Assembly: GCA_035995165.1 (NCBI GenBank)
Contig: DASYKU010000007.1
Span: 1-36,624, forward strand
Source of the DNA: Mycobacteriales bacterium
Lineage (GTDB): Bacteria; Actinomycetota; Actinomycetes; Mycobacteriales; CADCTP01
Length of the DNA: 36,624 nucleotides
Direction: 5' to 3'
Positions 15,824 through 24,282 of this stretch are shown piece after piece; within the stretch, counting starts at the first letter, position 1, and each line of letters begins with the position of its first letter. Position numbers and translations under genes: made by a program. The notes under the pieces are model-generated. The model did no database searches. It was given only the letters and a program-made list of their open reading frames with translations, and was not told the DNA's origin.

Positions 15824-17623
15824 TTGTCCCTCCTGACCCGTTTCCGCCGCCCGGAGACCGAGGACGAGCCGGCCGCCGATGCCGTCGCCGTCCCGGCCGC
15901 CGGGACCGAGGACGCCGCCCCGGAGCCGGGGACCGAGGCGACGACGGACGCTGAATCGAGAGCGGAAGCAGCCGACGGCCAGGTCAAGCGGCGGGGCAAG
16001 GTCCGCGGCGGAATCCTGATCGTGCTCACCGTGCTGGCCGCGATCTTCGTGTTGTTCGCGCTCACCGTCCCGGACAACTACGGCCAGCTGCACGCGAAGT
16101 CCTTCCTCCGGATCCCGCTGGAGGCGCTGGTCGCGGTCGTCGTGCTGCTCGTGCTGCCCCGGCCCGTACGCCGGGTCGTCGCGGTCCTGCTCGGCGTCCT
16201 GCTCGGCCTGCTCACGATCATCAAGGTCATCGACATCGGCTTCACCGCCTCGCTGGCCCGGCCGTTCGACCTGGTGCTCGACTGGTTCCTGCTCGGCTCC
16301 GCGGCCGGGGTCGTGCAGGACTCGATCGGCACGTTCGGCGCGATCCTCGCGGTGATCGGCGCCTTCCTGCTGGTCATCGCGATCCTGACCCTGATGGTGC
16401 TGTCGATGCTGCGGCTGACCACGCTGGTGGTGCGGCACAACCGGGTCGCGGTCGGCGCGACCGCGCTGCTCACGGTCGCCTGGATCGCGTGCGCGGCGTT
16501 CGGCGCGCAGGTGGTGCACGGCGTGCCGGTCGCGTCCCGGGCGGACGAGCAGCTCGTCGTCAACCGCGCCCAGCAGATCCGTACCGGTCTGAACGACAAG
16601 GACGCCTTCCAGCAGGAGGCGGCGGTCGACCCGTTCAAGGACACGCCCGCCAACGAGCTGTTCACGGGGCTGAAGGGCAAGGACGTGGTGCTCACCTTCG
16701 TCGAGTCCTACGGCCGGTACGCGGTCGAGGACCCGACGTTCGCGCCGCCGGTGGACGCACAGCTCGACGCCGGGACGAAGTCGCTGGAGGCGGCCGGGTT
16801 CGCGGCCAGGAGCGGGTGGATCAGCTCCTCGACGGTCGGCGGCGGCAGCTGGCTGGCGCACGCCTCGATGCTGTCCGGGCTCTACATCAACAACCAGCAG
16901 CGGTACCGGTCGCTGACGTCAGGCAACCGGCTGACGCTGACCAGCGCGTTCAAGAAGGCAGGCTGGCACACGGTCAGCACCGAGCCGGTGATCGACCGCG
17001 CCTGGCCGGAGGGCCAGTTCTACGGCTACGAGACCGAGTACAACCTCAACAACCTGGGCTACAAGGGCCCGCACTTCAGCTACGCGACGATGCCGGACCA
17101 GTACACGTACCAGCAGTTCCAGCAGCGCTCGATGCAGCCGGGGCACGCGCCCTTGTTCGCGGAGATCACCACGGTCTCCAGCCACAGCCCGTGGACGCCG
17201 ATCCCGAAGATGGTCGACTGGGACAAGCTCGGCGACGGCTCGATCTTCAACGACCCGGCCAACCAGGCCGGCGGTGCGCCCGGGTCGATCATCGGCGACC
17301 CGAACAAGCTGCGGGCGTCCTACATCGGCTCGATCCAGTACTCGCTCAACGCGCTCATCTCCTACATCGAGACGTACGGCGACAAGAACCTGGTGCTGAT
17401 CTTCCTCGGCGACCACCAGCCGGCACCGGTGGTGACCGGGCAGGACGCCAGCCGGGACGTGCCGATCACGATCGTGGCCAAGGACCCGGCGGTGCTCGAC
17501 AAGATCTCGTCCTGGGACTGGACGGACGGGCTACGGCCGGCGCCGAACGCGCCGGAGTGGCGGATGGACGCCTTCCGCAACAACTTCATGACCGCCTTCG
17601 GCTCGACCCCGTCGACCCACTAG
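15824..17623 (+). CDS. Membrane-anchored LtaS-like sulfatase/phosphotransferase
   Basis: The product is 599 aa from TTG 15824, with GAGG at 15813-15816. A charged, Ala/Glu-rich cytoplasmic tail (1-55) is followed by about five transmembrane helices (60-230) and an extracellular alkaline-phosphatase-fold domain. That domain has TFVESYGR (Glu294/Ser295 in the metal/nucleophile region), VSSHSPW (452-458) and LGDHQP (Asp530-His531). The architecture matches LtaS and phosphoethanolamine/phosphoglycerol transferases, which move phospho-alcohol groups from lipids to glycans outside the membrane; the nucleophile here appears to be Ser rather than the usual Thr. It ends the operon and pairs naturally with the CDP-alcohol phosphatidyltransferase. 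A hairpin lies about 40 bp beyond the stop. Confidence 0.85.
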   Translation: MSLLTRFRRPETEDEPAADAVAVPAAGTEDAAPEPGTEATTDAESRAEAADGQVKRRGKVRGGILIVLTVLAAIFVLFALTVPDNYGQLHAKSFLRIPLEALVAVVVLLVLPRPVRRVVAVLLGVLLGLLTIIKVIDIGFTASLARPFDLVLDWFLLGSAAGVVQDSIGTFGAILAVIGAFLLVIAILTLMVLSMLRLTTLVVRHNRVAVGATALLTVAWIACAAFGAQVVHGVPVASRADEQLVVNRAQQIRTGLNDKDAFQQEAAVDPFKDTPANELFTGLKGKDVVLTFVESYGRYAVEDPTFAPPVDAQLDAGTKSLEAAGFAARSGWISSSTVGGGSWLAHASMLSGLYINNQQRYRSLTSGNRLTLTSAFKKAGWHTVSTEPVIDRAWPEGQFYGYETEYNLNNLGYKGPHFSYATMPDQYTYQQFQQRSMQPGHAPLFAEITTVSSHSPWTPIPKMVDWDKLGDGSIFNDPANQAGGAPGSIIGDPNKLRASYIGSIQYSLNALISYIETYGDKNLVLIFLGDHQPAPVVTGQDASRDVPITIVAKDPAVLDKISSWDWTDGLRPAPNAPEWRMDAFRNNFMTAFGSTPSTH

Positions 17624-17660
17624 GGGTCAGTCGGGGGCGAGCACGCTGCGGCTGCGGAGG

Positions 17661-17680
17661 GCGGCGTTCCCGGACGCCGC
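17661..17680. terminator. Hairpin between convergent operons
   Basis: GCGGCGT (17661-17667) and ACGCCGC (17674-17680) form a 7-bp stem with a 6-base loop in the 109-bp gap between the sulfatase gene and the convergent ABC permease gene. It may terminate both. Confidence 0.5.
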
Positions 17681-17732
17681 GAACCCGCACCAGGCGATCA
17701 GGTCCTCCACGGACGCCGACGGTAGGCGATGC

Positions 17733-18380
17733 TCAGGTCCGGTGCCGTGCGACGCGGTGGGCGACCGCGATCAACGCCGCCGCGAGCACCACCGTCTCGG
17801 CCGCGATCGCGGTCAGCGGCCAGGCCAGCGCGCCCGGGTGGTCGGCGTCGAAGAGCGTCAGCATCGGCCGCAGCGGCGGGATCGGCAGGGCCAGCTCCAG
17901 CAGCAGCGCCAGCGTCGCCCCGAACACGACGATGCTCAGCCGCGTCACCACCGGCCGGCTCAGCACCGCGCCGATCGCCACCCCGGCCACCAGCGTGATC
18001 GCGTGCGCGGCCGCCCCGGCGACGACCCAGCTCGGCCGGTCGGGGTTGCCCGCCACCGGCGACCAGATCAGCGCGCCGATCGCTAGGACGACGCACAGGA
18101 TCGCCGCGCACCACAGTTTCGCCAGCCGTACGCGCAGGGCGCCGCCCACGGTGACCGCGGTGACGTCCTGCTGCACCGGATCTTCGCTGTTGCTGACGGC
18201 CACGGTGAGCCAGACCGCGACCGGCAGCAGCACGGCGGCGGTGAAGCCGTAACAGGCCAGCGCGTCCCCGCCCTCGTCCGCGTTGAAGGCCGCGGTCGCG
18301 CCGAGGAACAGCAGCACCGGCGCCGCCCACCGCTCGGCCCGCAGCGAGTCCGCGGCGACGTAGCGCAGCAGCGCGGTCAC
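17733..18380 (-). CDS. ABC transporter permease (exporter type)
   Basis: The product is 215 aa with six hydrophobic segments and few charged residues, e.g. VLLPVAVWLTVAVSN and ALAWPLTAIAAETVVLAAAL. It matches the small ABC-2-like membrane subunits encoded with a single ATPase. ATG 18378-18380 overlaps the ATPase stop by four bases, so the two are translationally coupled and form a transporter. No binding protein is present, which fits export rather than uptake. The substrate is unknown. It is the last gene of the minus-strand CoA-metabolism operon. Confidence 0.8.
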   Translation of the reverse strand: MTALLRYVAADSLRAERWAAPVLLFLGATAAFNADEGGDALACYGFTAAVLLPVAVWLTVAVSNSEDPVQQDVTAVTVGGALRVRLAKLWCAAILCVVLAIGALIWSPVAGNPDRPSWVVAGAAAHAITLVAGVAIGAVLSRPVVTRLSIVVFGATLALLLELALPIPPLRPMLTLFDADHPGALAWPLTAIAAETVVLAAALIAVAHRVARHRT

Positions 18381-19174
18381 GACCGCACGCCCTCGACGAA
18401 CGACCAGCCCGTGGCCAACGCGGTCCGCAGCGTCTCGTCCGGATCGGCCGTGACCACGACCAGCAGTCCCCGCCCGGCGTCCCAGACCCCACCCGGCGGC
18501 GGCGCCGCATCCGCCCGGCCGCGCCGCAGCACCAGCCGGGTCCGGACCGCGGCCGGCGCGTCCACCGCGGCCAGGACCCCGCCGCGAACGGCGTACGTCG
18601 CGTCGGCCTCCGGGGAGACGGCGGTCTCGTGCCCGCTGAGCAGCACCGCCGCCCCGTGCTCGCGGGCGCCGAGCACCAGCCCGGTCAGCGCCGCCGCGGC
18701 CGCCGGGTCCAGCCCCGTGTACGGCTCGTCGAGCACGAGCAGCGCGGTCGGCGCCAGCAGCGCCTGGGTCAGCGCGACCTTCTGGCTGTTGCCCTTGGAC
18801 AGCTCCCCGACCGGGACGTCCGGCCCGGGCCGCAGCCCGAGCCGCTCGAACAGCTCCTCCGCCCGCGCCGTCACCGCCGGCGCGGGCAGCCCGCGCAGCC
18901 GGCCCATGTGCCGGACGTACTGCCGGGCCGTCATCCGCAGCTCGGCCGGCAGCCGCTCGGGCACGTACGCGGCCGGGCCGGCCGGGCGCAGCACCCGCCC
19001 CCGGGTCGGCGCCGACGCGCCCACGACCGTCCGCAGCAGCGTCGACTTGCCGGACCCGTTGCCGCCGACGACGAGCGTCACCGCCCCGGCCGCGAACGTG
19101 GCGTCGATCCCGTCGAGCACCCAGGGCTCGGCCCGCCCGAACCGCTTGCGGACGCCCTCCAGCCGCACGCTCAC
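18377..19174 (-). CDS. ABC transporter ATP-binding protein
   Basis: The product is 265 aa from GTG 19172-19174, which overlaps the stop of the MaoC gene (GTGA). Walker A is GGNGSGKST (37-45). The signature loop reads ELSKGNSQKV, a variant with Asn-Ser in place of the usual Gly-Gln. Walker B is LLVLDEPYTGLD and the switch His lies in LLSGHET. The ORF could be extended upstream, but that extension is antiparallel junk within the MaoC gene. It partners with the permease at 17733-18380. Its presence at the end of a CoA-thioester operon is unexpected; it may export or regulate a pathway compound, or simply share the promoter. Confidence 0.92.
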   Translation of the reverse strand: MSVRLEGVRKRFGRAEPWVLDGIDATFAAGAVTLVVGGNGSGKSTLLRTVVGASAPTRGRVLRPAGPAAYVPERLPAELRMTARQYVRHMGRLRGLPAPAVTARAEELFERLGLRPGPDVPVGELSKGNSQKVALTQALLAPTALLVLDEPYTGLDPAAAAALTGLVLGAREHGAAVLLSGHETAVSPEADATYAVRGGVLAAVDAPAAVRTRLVLRRGRADAAPPPGGVWDAGRGLLVVVTADPDETLRTALATGWSFVEGVRS

Positions 19175-19932
19175 GCCGGCTCCCAGCGCCCGGCCGCCGT
19201 CTGCCGGCCGCCCCGGTCGCGCACCGCGGCGGTCCCGTCCGGCGCCGCGGACACCCGCATCCCCTGGAAGTCGAACAACGGCGCCAGCAACCGGTACGAG
19301 AACGTGCCCCGCGGCCCCGCCCGCAGCGACCAGGCCATGGCCAGCGCCTGCAGCGGGCCGTGCGTGAGCAGCCCGGGGTATCCCTCGACGTCGCGCGCGT
19401 AGTCCCGGTCGTAGTGGATCCGATGCCCGTTGTACGTCAGCGCCGAGAACCGGAACAGCAGGGTCGGCGAGGTCTCGATCTCCCACTCCCGCGGCCCGGC
19501 CGGGACCGGATCATCCTGTACCCCAGGCAGTTCCGGGCCGGGCGCCCGGTAGACGACGTCCTGCTCCTCCACGATCACGGCCCGGCCGCCCTGCCTGATC
19601 TCGTGCGTCACGGTGACGAACGTGAGCGGGCCCGACGTCCCCTCTTTGTCCACAGTGGACGTCACCGCGCTGTTCCGGCGCGCCTCCTGTCCGAAGTGGA
19701 CGGAGCCGAGCACGCGGACCCGGCCGCCGGCCCACATCCGGCGCCGGCCCGGCCCCGGCGGCACCAGCGTGACCCCGCGGACCGGGTGCCCGTCCGGGCC
19801 GAGGTCGGCCTGCGGCGGCCGGTCGAGCAGGTAGACCCAGTGCCACAGCGGCGGCAGCTCAGCGGCGGGCGCGGGTACGCCGAGCAGGCCGGCCAGCGCG
19901 GCCGCCGGCCCCGGCGTGATCAGCTCATCCAC
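19171..19932 (-). CDS. MaoC/HTD2-type hydratase (FAS1-like dehydratase domain)
   Basis: The product is 253 aa with a double hot-dog layout. The N-terminal half contains LPPLWHWVYLLDRPPQADLG and GRRRMWAGGRVRV; the C-terminal half has the hydratase region FSALTYNGHRIHYDRDYARD followed by YPGLLTHGPLQA. This is the pattern of mesaconyl-C4-CoA hydratase and HTD2-like enoyl-CoA hydratases, which add water to a 2-enoyl-CoA. It is cytoplasmic. The start overlaps the CoA-transferase stop by 8 bp. With its neighbours (CoA-transferase, acyl-CoA dehydrogenase, MmgE/PrpD) it fits a CoA-ester degradation route. Confidence 0.88.
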   Translation of the reverse strand: MDELITPGPAAALAGLLGVPAPAAELPPLWHWVYLLDRPPQADLGPDGHPVRGVTLVPPGPGRRRMWAGGRVRVLGSVHFGQEARRNSAVTSTVDKEGTSGPLTFVTVTHEIRQGGRAVIVEEQDVVYRAPGPELPGVQDDPVPAGPREWEIETSPTLLFRFSALTYNGHRIHYDRDYARDVEGYPGLLTHGPLQALAMAWSLRAGPRGTFSYRLLAPLFDFQGMRVSAAPDGTAAVRDRGGRQTAAGRWEPA

Positions 19933-21163
19933 CGCGCTTGACCGCCTCGGTGTGCTCGCCCGGCGCCGGTACCGGCCCCAGCGACGGCGTCCAGCCCGCC
20001 ACCGTGACCGGCGGGAGCAGCGTCCGGACGGGACCGCCGGGGGTGTCCACCGACCGCCACCGGTCCCGGGCCGCGAGCTGCGGGTGGTCGGCGAGCTCGG
20101 CCGCCGTTCGCAGCCGCGCGTTGGCGATGCCGATCCCGTCCAGCCGTTCGGCGGCCTCGTCCGCGGTCATCCCGGCGAGGCCGGCCTCGATCCGGGCGGT
20201 GATCTCGTCGTCGTGGGCGACCCGGTCCGGGTTCGCCGGGAACCGCGCCGCCAGCGCCGGATCGTCCAGCAGCCGTGCGCACAGCACGGCCCACTCGCGG
20301 TCGTTCTGCACGCCGATGAACACCGCCGCCCCGTCCCCGGCCACGTACGGCCCGTACGGCGAGATCGACGCGTGCCGCGCGCCGACCCGGCGCGGCGGCG
20401 CCCCGCCGTACACGGAGAACAGCATCGGCTGGGTCATCCACTCGCCCAGTGCCTCCAGCATCGACACCTCGAACGAGCTGCCGTGCCCGGTGCGTTCCCG
20501 GTCGTAGAGGGCGGTGAGGATGCCGGTGTAGGCGTACATGCCGGCGGCGATGTCGGCGACGGAGATGCCGACCTTGGCCGGCTCGTCCGGGGTCCCGGTC
20601 ACCGACAGGACCCCGGCCTCGCACTGGACCAGCAGGTCGTACGCCTTCTTGGCGGCGTACGGGCCGCCGGCGCCGTAGCCGGAGACCGAGCAGGTGATCA
20701 GCCGGGGGTGCGCCGCGGTCAGCGTCGACGCGCCGAGACCGAAACGCTCGGCGACGCCCGGCTTGAGGTTCTGTACGAACACGTCGGCGCCCGCCAGCAG
20801 CGAGCGCAGTACGGCCAGGTCGGCGGGCACGGCGAGGTCGAGCGTCACGCTCTCCTTGCTCCGGTTGAGCCAGACGAAGTAGCTGGACTGGCCGCGCACG
20901 GTCGTGTCGTAGCCGCGGGCGAAGTCGCCGCCCGGGCGCTCGACCTTGATCACCCGGGCGCCGAGGTCGGCCAGCTGCCGGGTCGCGAACGGAGCCGCGA
21001 CGGCCTGTTCCAGCGCCACCACCGTCACGCCCGCCAGCGGCCCGGCCGCGCCCGCCGGCGCCCCGTCCCCGGCCAGCCGCCCGGCCGCACCCGCCGGCGG
21101 CGCCCCGTCCCCGGCCGGTGCCGGGCCCCCGGCCGTGTCGGGCGTCTTGCCCGGCGAGCTCAT
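19925..21163 (-). CDS. Family III CoA-transferase (CaiB/BaiF type)
   Basis: The product is 412 aa. The ATG at 21161-21163 overlaps the acyl-CoA dehydrogenase stop (ATGA), so this start is favoured. The core begins with GVTVVALEQAVAAPFATRQL and carries the catalytic Asp in AKKAYDLLVQCEAG, plus the conserved EVSMLEALGEWM. These enzymes move CoA between acyl-CoA and a carboxylic acid through an aspartyl-CoA thioester. The first about 48 residues are an unusual Ala/Gly/Pro-rich extension made of two near-identical repeats, absent from typical members, and probably disordered. The operon context suggests it activates the substrate acid for the following dehydrogenase and hydratase. Confidence 0.94.
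   Translation of the reverse strand: MSSPGKTPDTAGGPAPAGDGAPPAGAAGRLAGDGAPAGAAGPLAGVTVVALEQAVAAPFATRQLADLGARVIKVERPGGDFARGYDTTVRGQSSYFVWLNRSKESVTLDLAVPADLAVLRSLLAGADVFVQNLKPGVAERFGLGASTLTAAHPRLITCSVSGYGAGGPYAAKKAYDLLVQCEAGVLSVTGTPDEPAKVGISVADIAAGMYAYTGILTALYDRERTGHGSSFEVSMLEALGEWMTQPMLFSVYGGAPPRRVGARHASISPYGPYVAGDGAAVFIGVQNDREWAVLCARLLDDPALAARFPANPDRVAHDDEITARIEAGLAGMTADEAAERLDGIGIANARLRTAAELADHPQLAARDRWRSVDTPGGPVRTLLPPVTVAGWTPSLGPVPAPGEHTEAVKRGG
21036..21116. repeat. Approximate 39/42-bp tandem duplication
   Basis: Units 21036-21074 and 21075-21116 differ by one 3-bp insertion and a few substitutions. They encode the repeated GDGAP-AGAAG-LA segments in the N-terminal extension of the CoA-transferase. 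The frame is preserved. Confidence 0.8.
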
Positions 21164-22317
21164 CGGCCCGCCGGGTTACGCTTGATCAACTGGCGGGTGA
21201 TCACGGTCCGCTGGATCTCGTTCGTCCCCTCGCCGACGATCATGAGCGGCGCGTCCCGGAAGTACCGCTCGACGTCGAACTCGGTGGAGTACCCGTACCC
21301 GCCGTGCACGCGGACCGCGTCCAGCGCGACCTTCATCGCGGTCTCCGACGCGAACAGCTTCGCCATGCCGGCTTCCAGGTCGGCCCGCTCGCCGGACTCG
21401 TAGACCCGGGCCGCGTGCAGGACGAGCTGACGCGCCGCCTCCACCGAGGTCGCCATGTCCGCGAGCAGGTTGCCGACCGACTGGTGCTGCCAGATCGGCT
21501 GCCCGAAGCTCTCCCGCTCCTGGGCGTACCGCAGCGAGTCCTCCAGCGCGGCGGCGCCGACCCCGACCGCCCGGGCCGCGACCTGGATCCGGCCGATCTC
21601 CAGCCCTCGCATCATCTGGGCGAACCCGGACCCCTCGGCGCCGCCGAGCAGCGCGGACGCGGGCACCCGGAAGTCGTCGAAGGCCAGCTCGCAGCTCTCC
21701 ACGCCCTTGTAGCCGAGCTTGGGCAGGTCCCGGGAGACGGTGAAGCCGGGACCGTGCTCGACCAGCAGGATGCTCACCCCCCGGTGCGGCGGCGACGCCT
21801 CCGGGTCGGTCTTGCACAACAGCGCGACCAGCTGGGACCGGCGGGCGTTGGTGATCCAGGTCTTCGACCCGTTCACCACGTACGCGTCCCCGTCACGACG
21901 GGCTACGGTCCGCATCGCCTGCAGATCGGACCCGCCGCCGGGCTCGGTCAGCGCCATCGTCGCCCGGACCTCGCCGGTCGCCATCCGGGCCAGGTAGCGG
22001 TCCTGCTGCTCCTCGGTCCCGTACGCCAGCAGCAGCTTGGCCACCACGGTGTGCCCGCCCATCGCGCCGGCCAGGCTCATCCACCCCCGCGCCAGCTCCT
22101 CGGTCACCGCGGCGTAGCAGGGCGTGGACACGACCGCCTCGCCCCACGGCGCCGGGATCGCCAACCCGAAGATCCCCAGCTGCTTCATCCGCTCGATGAG
22201 CTTCTCCGGGTACGTGTTCTCGTGCTCCAGCTCCCGGACCACTGGCTTCACGTCGCGATCCACGAACTCACGCACCAGCGCGACGATCGCCGTCTCGTCC
22301 TCGGTCAGCTCGTTCAT
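21160..22317 (-). CDS. Acyl-CoA dehydrogenase
   Basis: The product is 385 aa, normal for the family. It introduces a 2,3 double bond into an acyl-CoA using FAD and passes electrons to ETF. Signature regions are ATMALTEPGGGSDLQAMRT (flavin/substrate), VNGSKTWITNA, and VHGGYGYSTEFDVERYFRDA. The probable catalytic Glu is in VGEGTNEIQRTVI. ATG 22315-22317 overlaps the MmgE/PrpD stop. It is the second gene of the minus-strand operon. The chain specificity cannot be read; the mix of neighbours points to a short branched or dicarboxylic acyl-CoA. Confidence 0.96.
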   Translation of the reverse strand: MNELTEDETAIVALVREFVDRDVKPVVRELEHENTYPEKLIERMKQLGIFGLAIPAPWGEAVVSTPCYAAVTEELARGWMSLAGAMGGHTVVAKLLLAYGTEEQQDRYLARMATGEVRATMALTEPGGGSDLQAMRTVARRDGDAYVVNGSKTWITNARRSQLVALLCKTDPEASPPHRGVSILLVEHGPGFTVSRDLPKLGYKGVESCELAFDDFRVPASALLGGAEGSGFAQMMRGLEIGRIQVAARAVGVGAAALEDSLRYAQERESFGQPIWQHQSVGNLLADMATSVEAARQLVLHAARVYESGERADLEAGMAKLFASETAMKVALDAVRVHGGYGYSTEFDVERYFRDAPLMIVGEGTNEIQRTVITRQLIKRNPAGR

Positions 22318-23537
22318 GCTGGTCCCTCGGGTAGGTGGGTGCGAAGCACATCGGCCGCGGTCGACCAGGTCACCGGGCCGATGTCCAGGCCGGCCGTGCA
22401 GTCGTCGATCTTGGCCTGCAGCTCGGCGCCGGTCGGCGGCCGTGCGGGCGAACCCGGCGGGAGCTGCTGGCTGACCCGCAGGGTCTGCGTCCCGGTCCGG
22501 ACCTCGGCCTCCAGCGACCCGGCCAGCAGCCCGTCCCCGCCCGGGCTCAGCTCGACCTCGACCCGCGAGACGAGCTCCCGGGCCGCAGGCCGGCGGGCGG
22601 CCGCGTCGGTGAACGCCTCGAACCCCGAGTACGGGTCGAGCAGCGCGGTCGCGGCCGCGTACTCCAGGCTGAACTTGGCCTGCAGCCCGGTCTCGGGCCG
22701 GTGGTGGATGAGCGGCGCGACCGTCGCCTCGGGAGTGCGCAGCACGATCCGGTCGACCGCGGCCGGATCGAGCCGGTCCCGCAGCGAGGCCAGCGCGCTG
22801 ATCGGCCGCTGCAACGCGTAGCAGCAGGGATAGACCTTGATCGCCAGCCCGCCGGGCACCGCCGGCCCGCCCAGATCGATCGCGCCCCGGCCGGGGTCGG
22901 CCAGGTCCGGCGGAGAAACCCCGCCGACCAGCGCGAACCAGGCGTCGACCGCGGCGAGGTCGGCCCCCGCGCCGGCCGCCGCGAGCCGCGCCGCCCGTAC
23001 CCCGGCGTCCACCGCGAACCCGACCTGCAGCGACTTCGCGTCGGTCCCGAACGCCCGCTGCACCCCGCCCGCGCCCGGCACCGCCAGCGCCAGCGCGGTC
23101 GCCGTCGCGTCCACGCCCAGACCGAGTGCGACCGAGGCCCCGGCCGCGGCCCCGAGCGCCCCGGCGGTGCAGGTCGCATGCCAGCCGGCCGCGTAGTGGG
23201 CCCAGCCCAGGGCGGCGCCGAGCCGCGCCATCACCCCGGCCCCGGCCAGGTACGCCCGGGCGTCACCGCCGGCTGACAGCACCGCCGGCACGCAGACCAC
23301 GCTCACGTGCGAGGTCGATTCCATGTGCAGGTCGTCGAAGTCGAGCACGTGCCCGGCCGCCGCCCACCGGCCGCCCGGCCCGAGCGCACCCGCGGCCAGC
23401 GCCGCCACCGGGTGGTCGCGGGCGGCCAGCGTCACCGCGACCGTGTCCCGCAGCGACCGGTCGGCCAGCTCGAGGTCGGCCGGGGTGGGCCGCAGCGCGC
23501 CGGCCCAGTCGGCGAGGTCGTACGCGATCGAGCCCAC
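22314..23537 (-). CDS. MmgE/PrpD family protein
   Basis: The product is 407 aa from GTG 23535-23537. It has the features of the family that includes 2-methylcitrate dehydratase: HVLDFDDLHMESTSHVS, a mainly helical N-terminal domain rich in Ala, FGTDAKSLQVGFAVDAGVRA, and KVYPCCYALQRPISA. Family members are dehydratases or isomerases of citrate- or itaconate-like acids; cis-aconitate decarboxylase is also related. It is the promoter-proximal gene of the operon. A TTGAAT hexamer (23550-23545 on the minus strand) lies seven bases before the GTG and no ribosome binding site is seen, so the transcript could be leaderless. Confidence 0.9.
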   Translation of the reverse strand: MGSIAYDLADWAGALRPTPADLELADRSLRDTVAVTLAARDHPVAALAAGALGPGGRWAAAGHVLDFDDLHMESTSHVSVVCVPAVLSAGGDARAYLAGAGVMARLGAALGWAHYAAGWHATCTAGALGAAAGASVALGLGVDATATALALAVPGAGGVQRAFGTDAKSLQVGFAVDAGVRAARLAAAGAGADLAAVDAWFALVGGVSPPDLADPGRGAIDLGGPAVPGGLAIKVYPCCYALQRPISALASLRDRLDPAAVDRIVLRTPEATVAPLIHHRPETGLQAKFSLEYAAATALLDPYSGFEAFTDAAARRPAARELVSRVEVELSPGGDGLLAGSLEAEVRTGTQTLRVSQQLPPGSPARPPTGAELQAKIDDCTAGLDIGPVTWSTAADVLRTHLPEGPA

Positions 23538-23728
23538 GCACCCGATTCAACCCCACCCGGGGCCGGGGTCAGCCCCTGGTGAGGACCAGCAGGAGCTGCC
23601 GGTGTCCGCCCGCGTCCTGACCGGACAGGTTCACCCGATCGGGCCGGAAATCACAATTGTCAGACGATCAGGTCCCGATCACGCCCCGAACTGCCGGTCC
23701 GTCCGTTCCGGATGCTTCCCTGGCCCGC

Positions 23729-24223
23729 GTGGAATTCCTCCTGCTGGGGCCGGTCGAGGTCCGCGACGGCCGGCGCCGCCTCGCGGTCGGCGGCCCGCAG
23801 GCCGTGAAGGCGCTGGCCGCGCTGCTGCTGGCCGGCGGCCGGGTGGTCGGACTGGACGAGCTCGTCGACGTGCTCTGGGACGGCCCGCCCCCGGCCACCG
23901 CCACCCACCAGGTGCACAAGCTCATCGGCCGGCTCCGGCAGCGGATCCCGCGGTCGATCGACACCGACGGCCGCGGGTACCGGTTCCGGCCGGACGCGCA
24001 CTCGCTGGACGTCGACCGCTTCACCGCGCTGTCGGCCGGGGCCGACACGCCGGAGCTGGCGGCCGCGCTCGCGCTCTGGCGCGGGCCCGCGCTGGCCGGT
24101 GTCGACAGCCTGACCCTGCGCGCCGCCGCGGCCGCGCTGACCGCCCAGCGGCTGGCGGTGGAGGAGCGGCTCGACCAGCTCCTGCAGGCGGATCCGGACG
24201 ACTTCCGAGCCGGCCACCGCTGA
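23729..24223 (+). CDS. Truncated SARP-like (AfsR/DnrI) regulator
   Basis: The product is 164 aa from GTG 23729, giving the usual SARP opening VEFLLLGPVEVRDGRR; an in-frame TTG at 23657 is the alternative. The OmpR-like winged-helix DNA-binding domain is complete: GGPQAVKALAALLLAGGRVV, LVDVLWDGPPPATATHQVHKL, YRFRPD. Only the first helices of the bacterial transcriptional activation domain follow. The protein stops at about EERLDQLLQADPDDFRAGHR, about 100 residues short of a normal SARP. No continuation is seen in the other frames before the cox promoter. It is divergent from the CoA operon and may regulate it or the cox-like genes, or be a decaying gene. Confidence 0.8.
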   Translation: MEFLLLGPVEVRDGRRRLAVGGPQAVKALAALLLAGGRVVGLDELVDVLWDGPPPATATHQVHKLIGRLRQRIPRSIDTDGRGYRFRPDAHSLDVDRFTALSAGADTPELAAALALWRGPALAGVDSLTLRAAAAALTAQRLAVEERLDQLLQADPDDFRAGHR

Positions 24224-24282
24224 CCCCGCGGCATCCACCCGCCCCCACGGTTCCCGCCCGGATCTCAGTGGCATAGTGAAAG

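Noticed and set aside
17627-17707. Short minus-strand frame (MEDLIAWCGFAASGNAALRS...)
   Set aside because: It has only 27 codons from a GTG, no ribosome binding site and no family I know. It could be a gene scrap downstream of the permease but cannot be supported.
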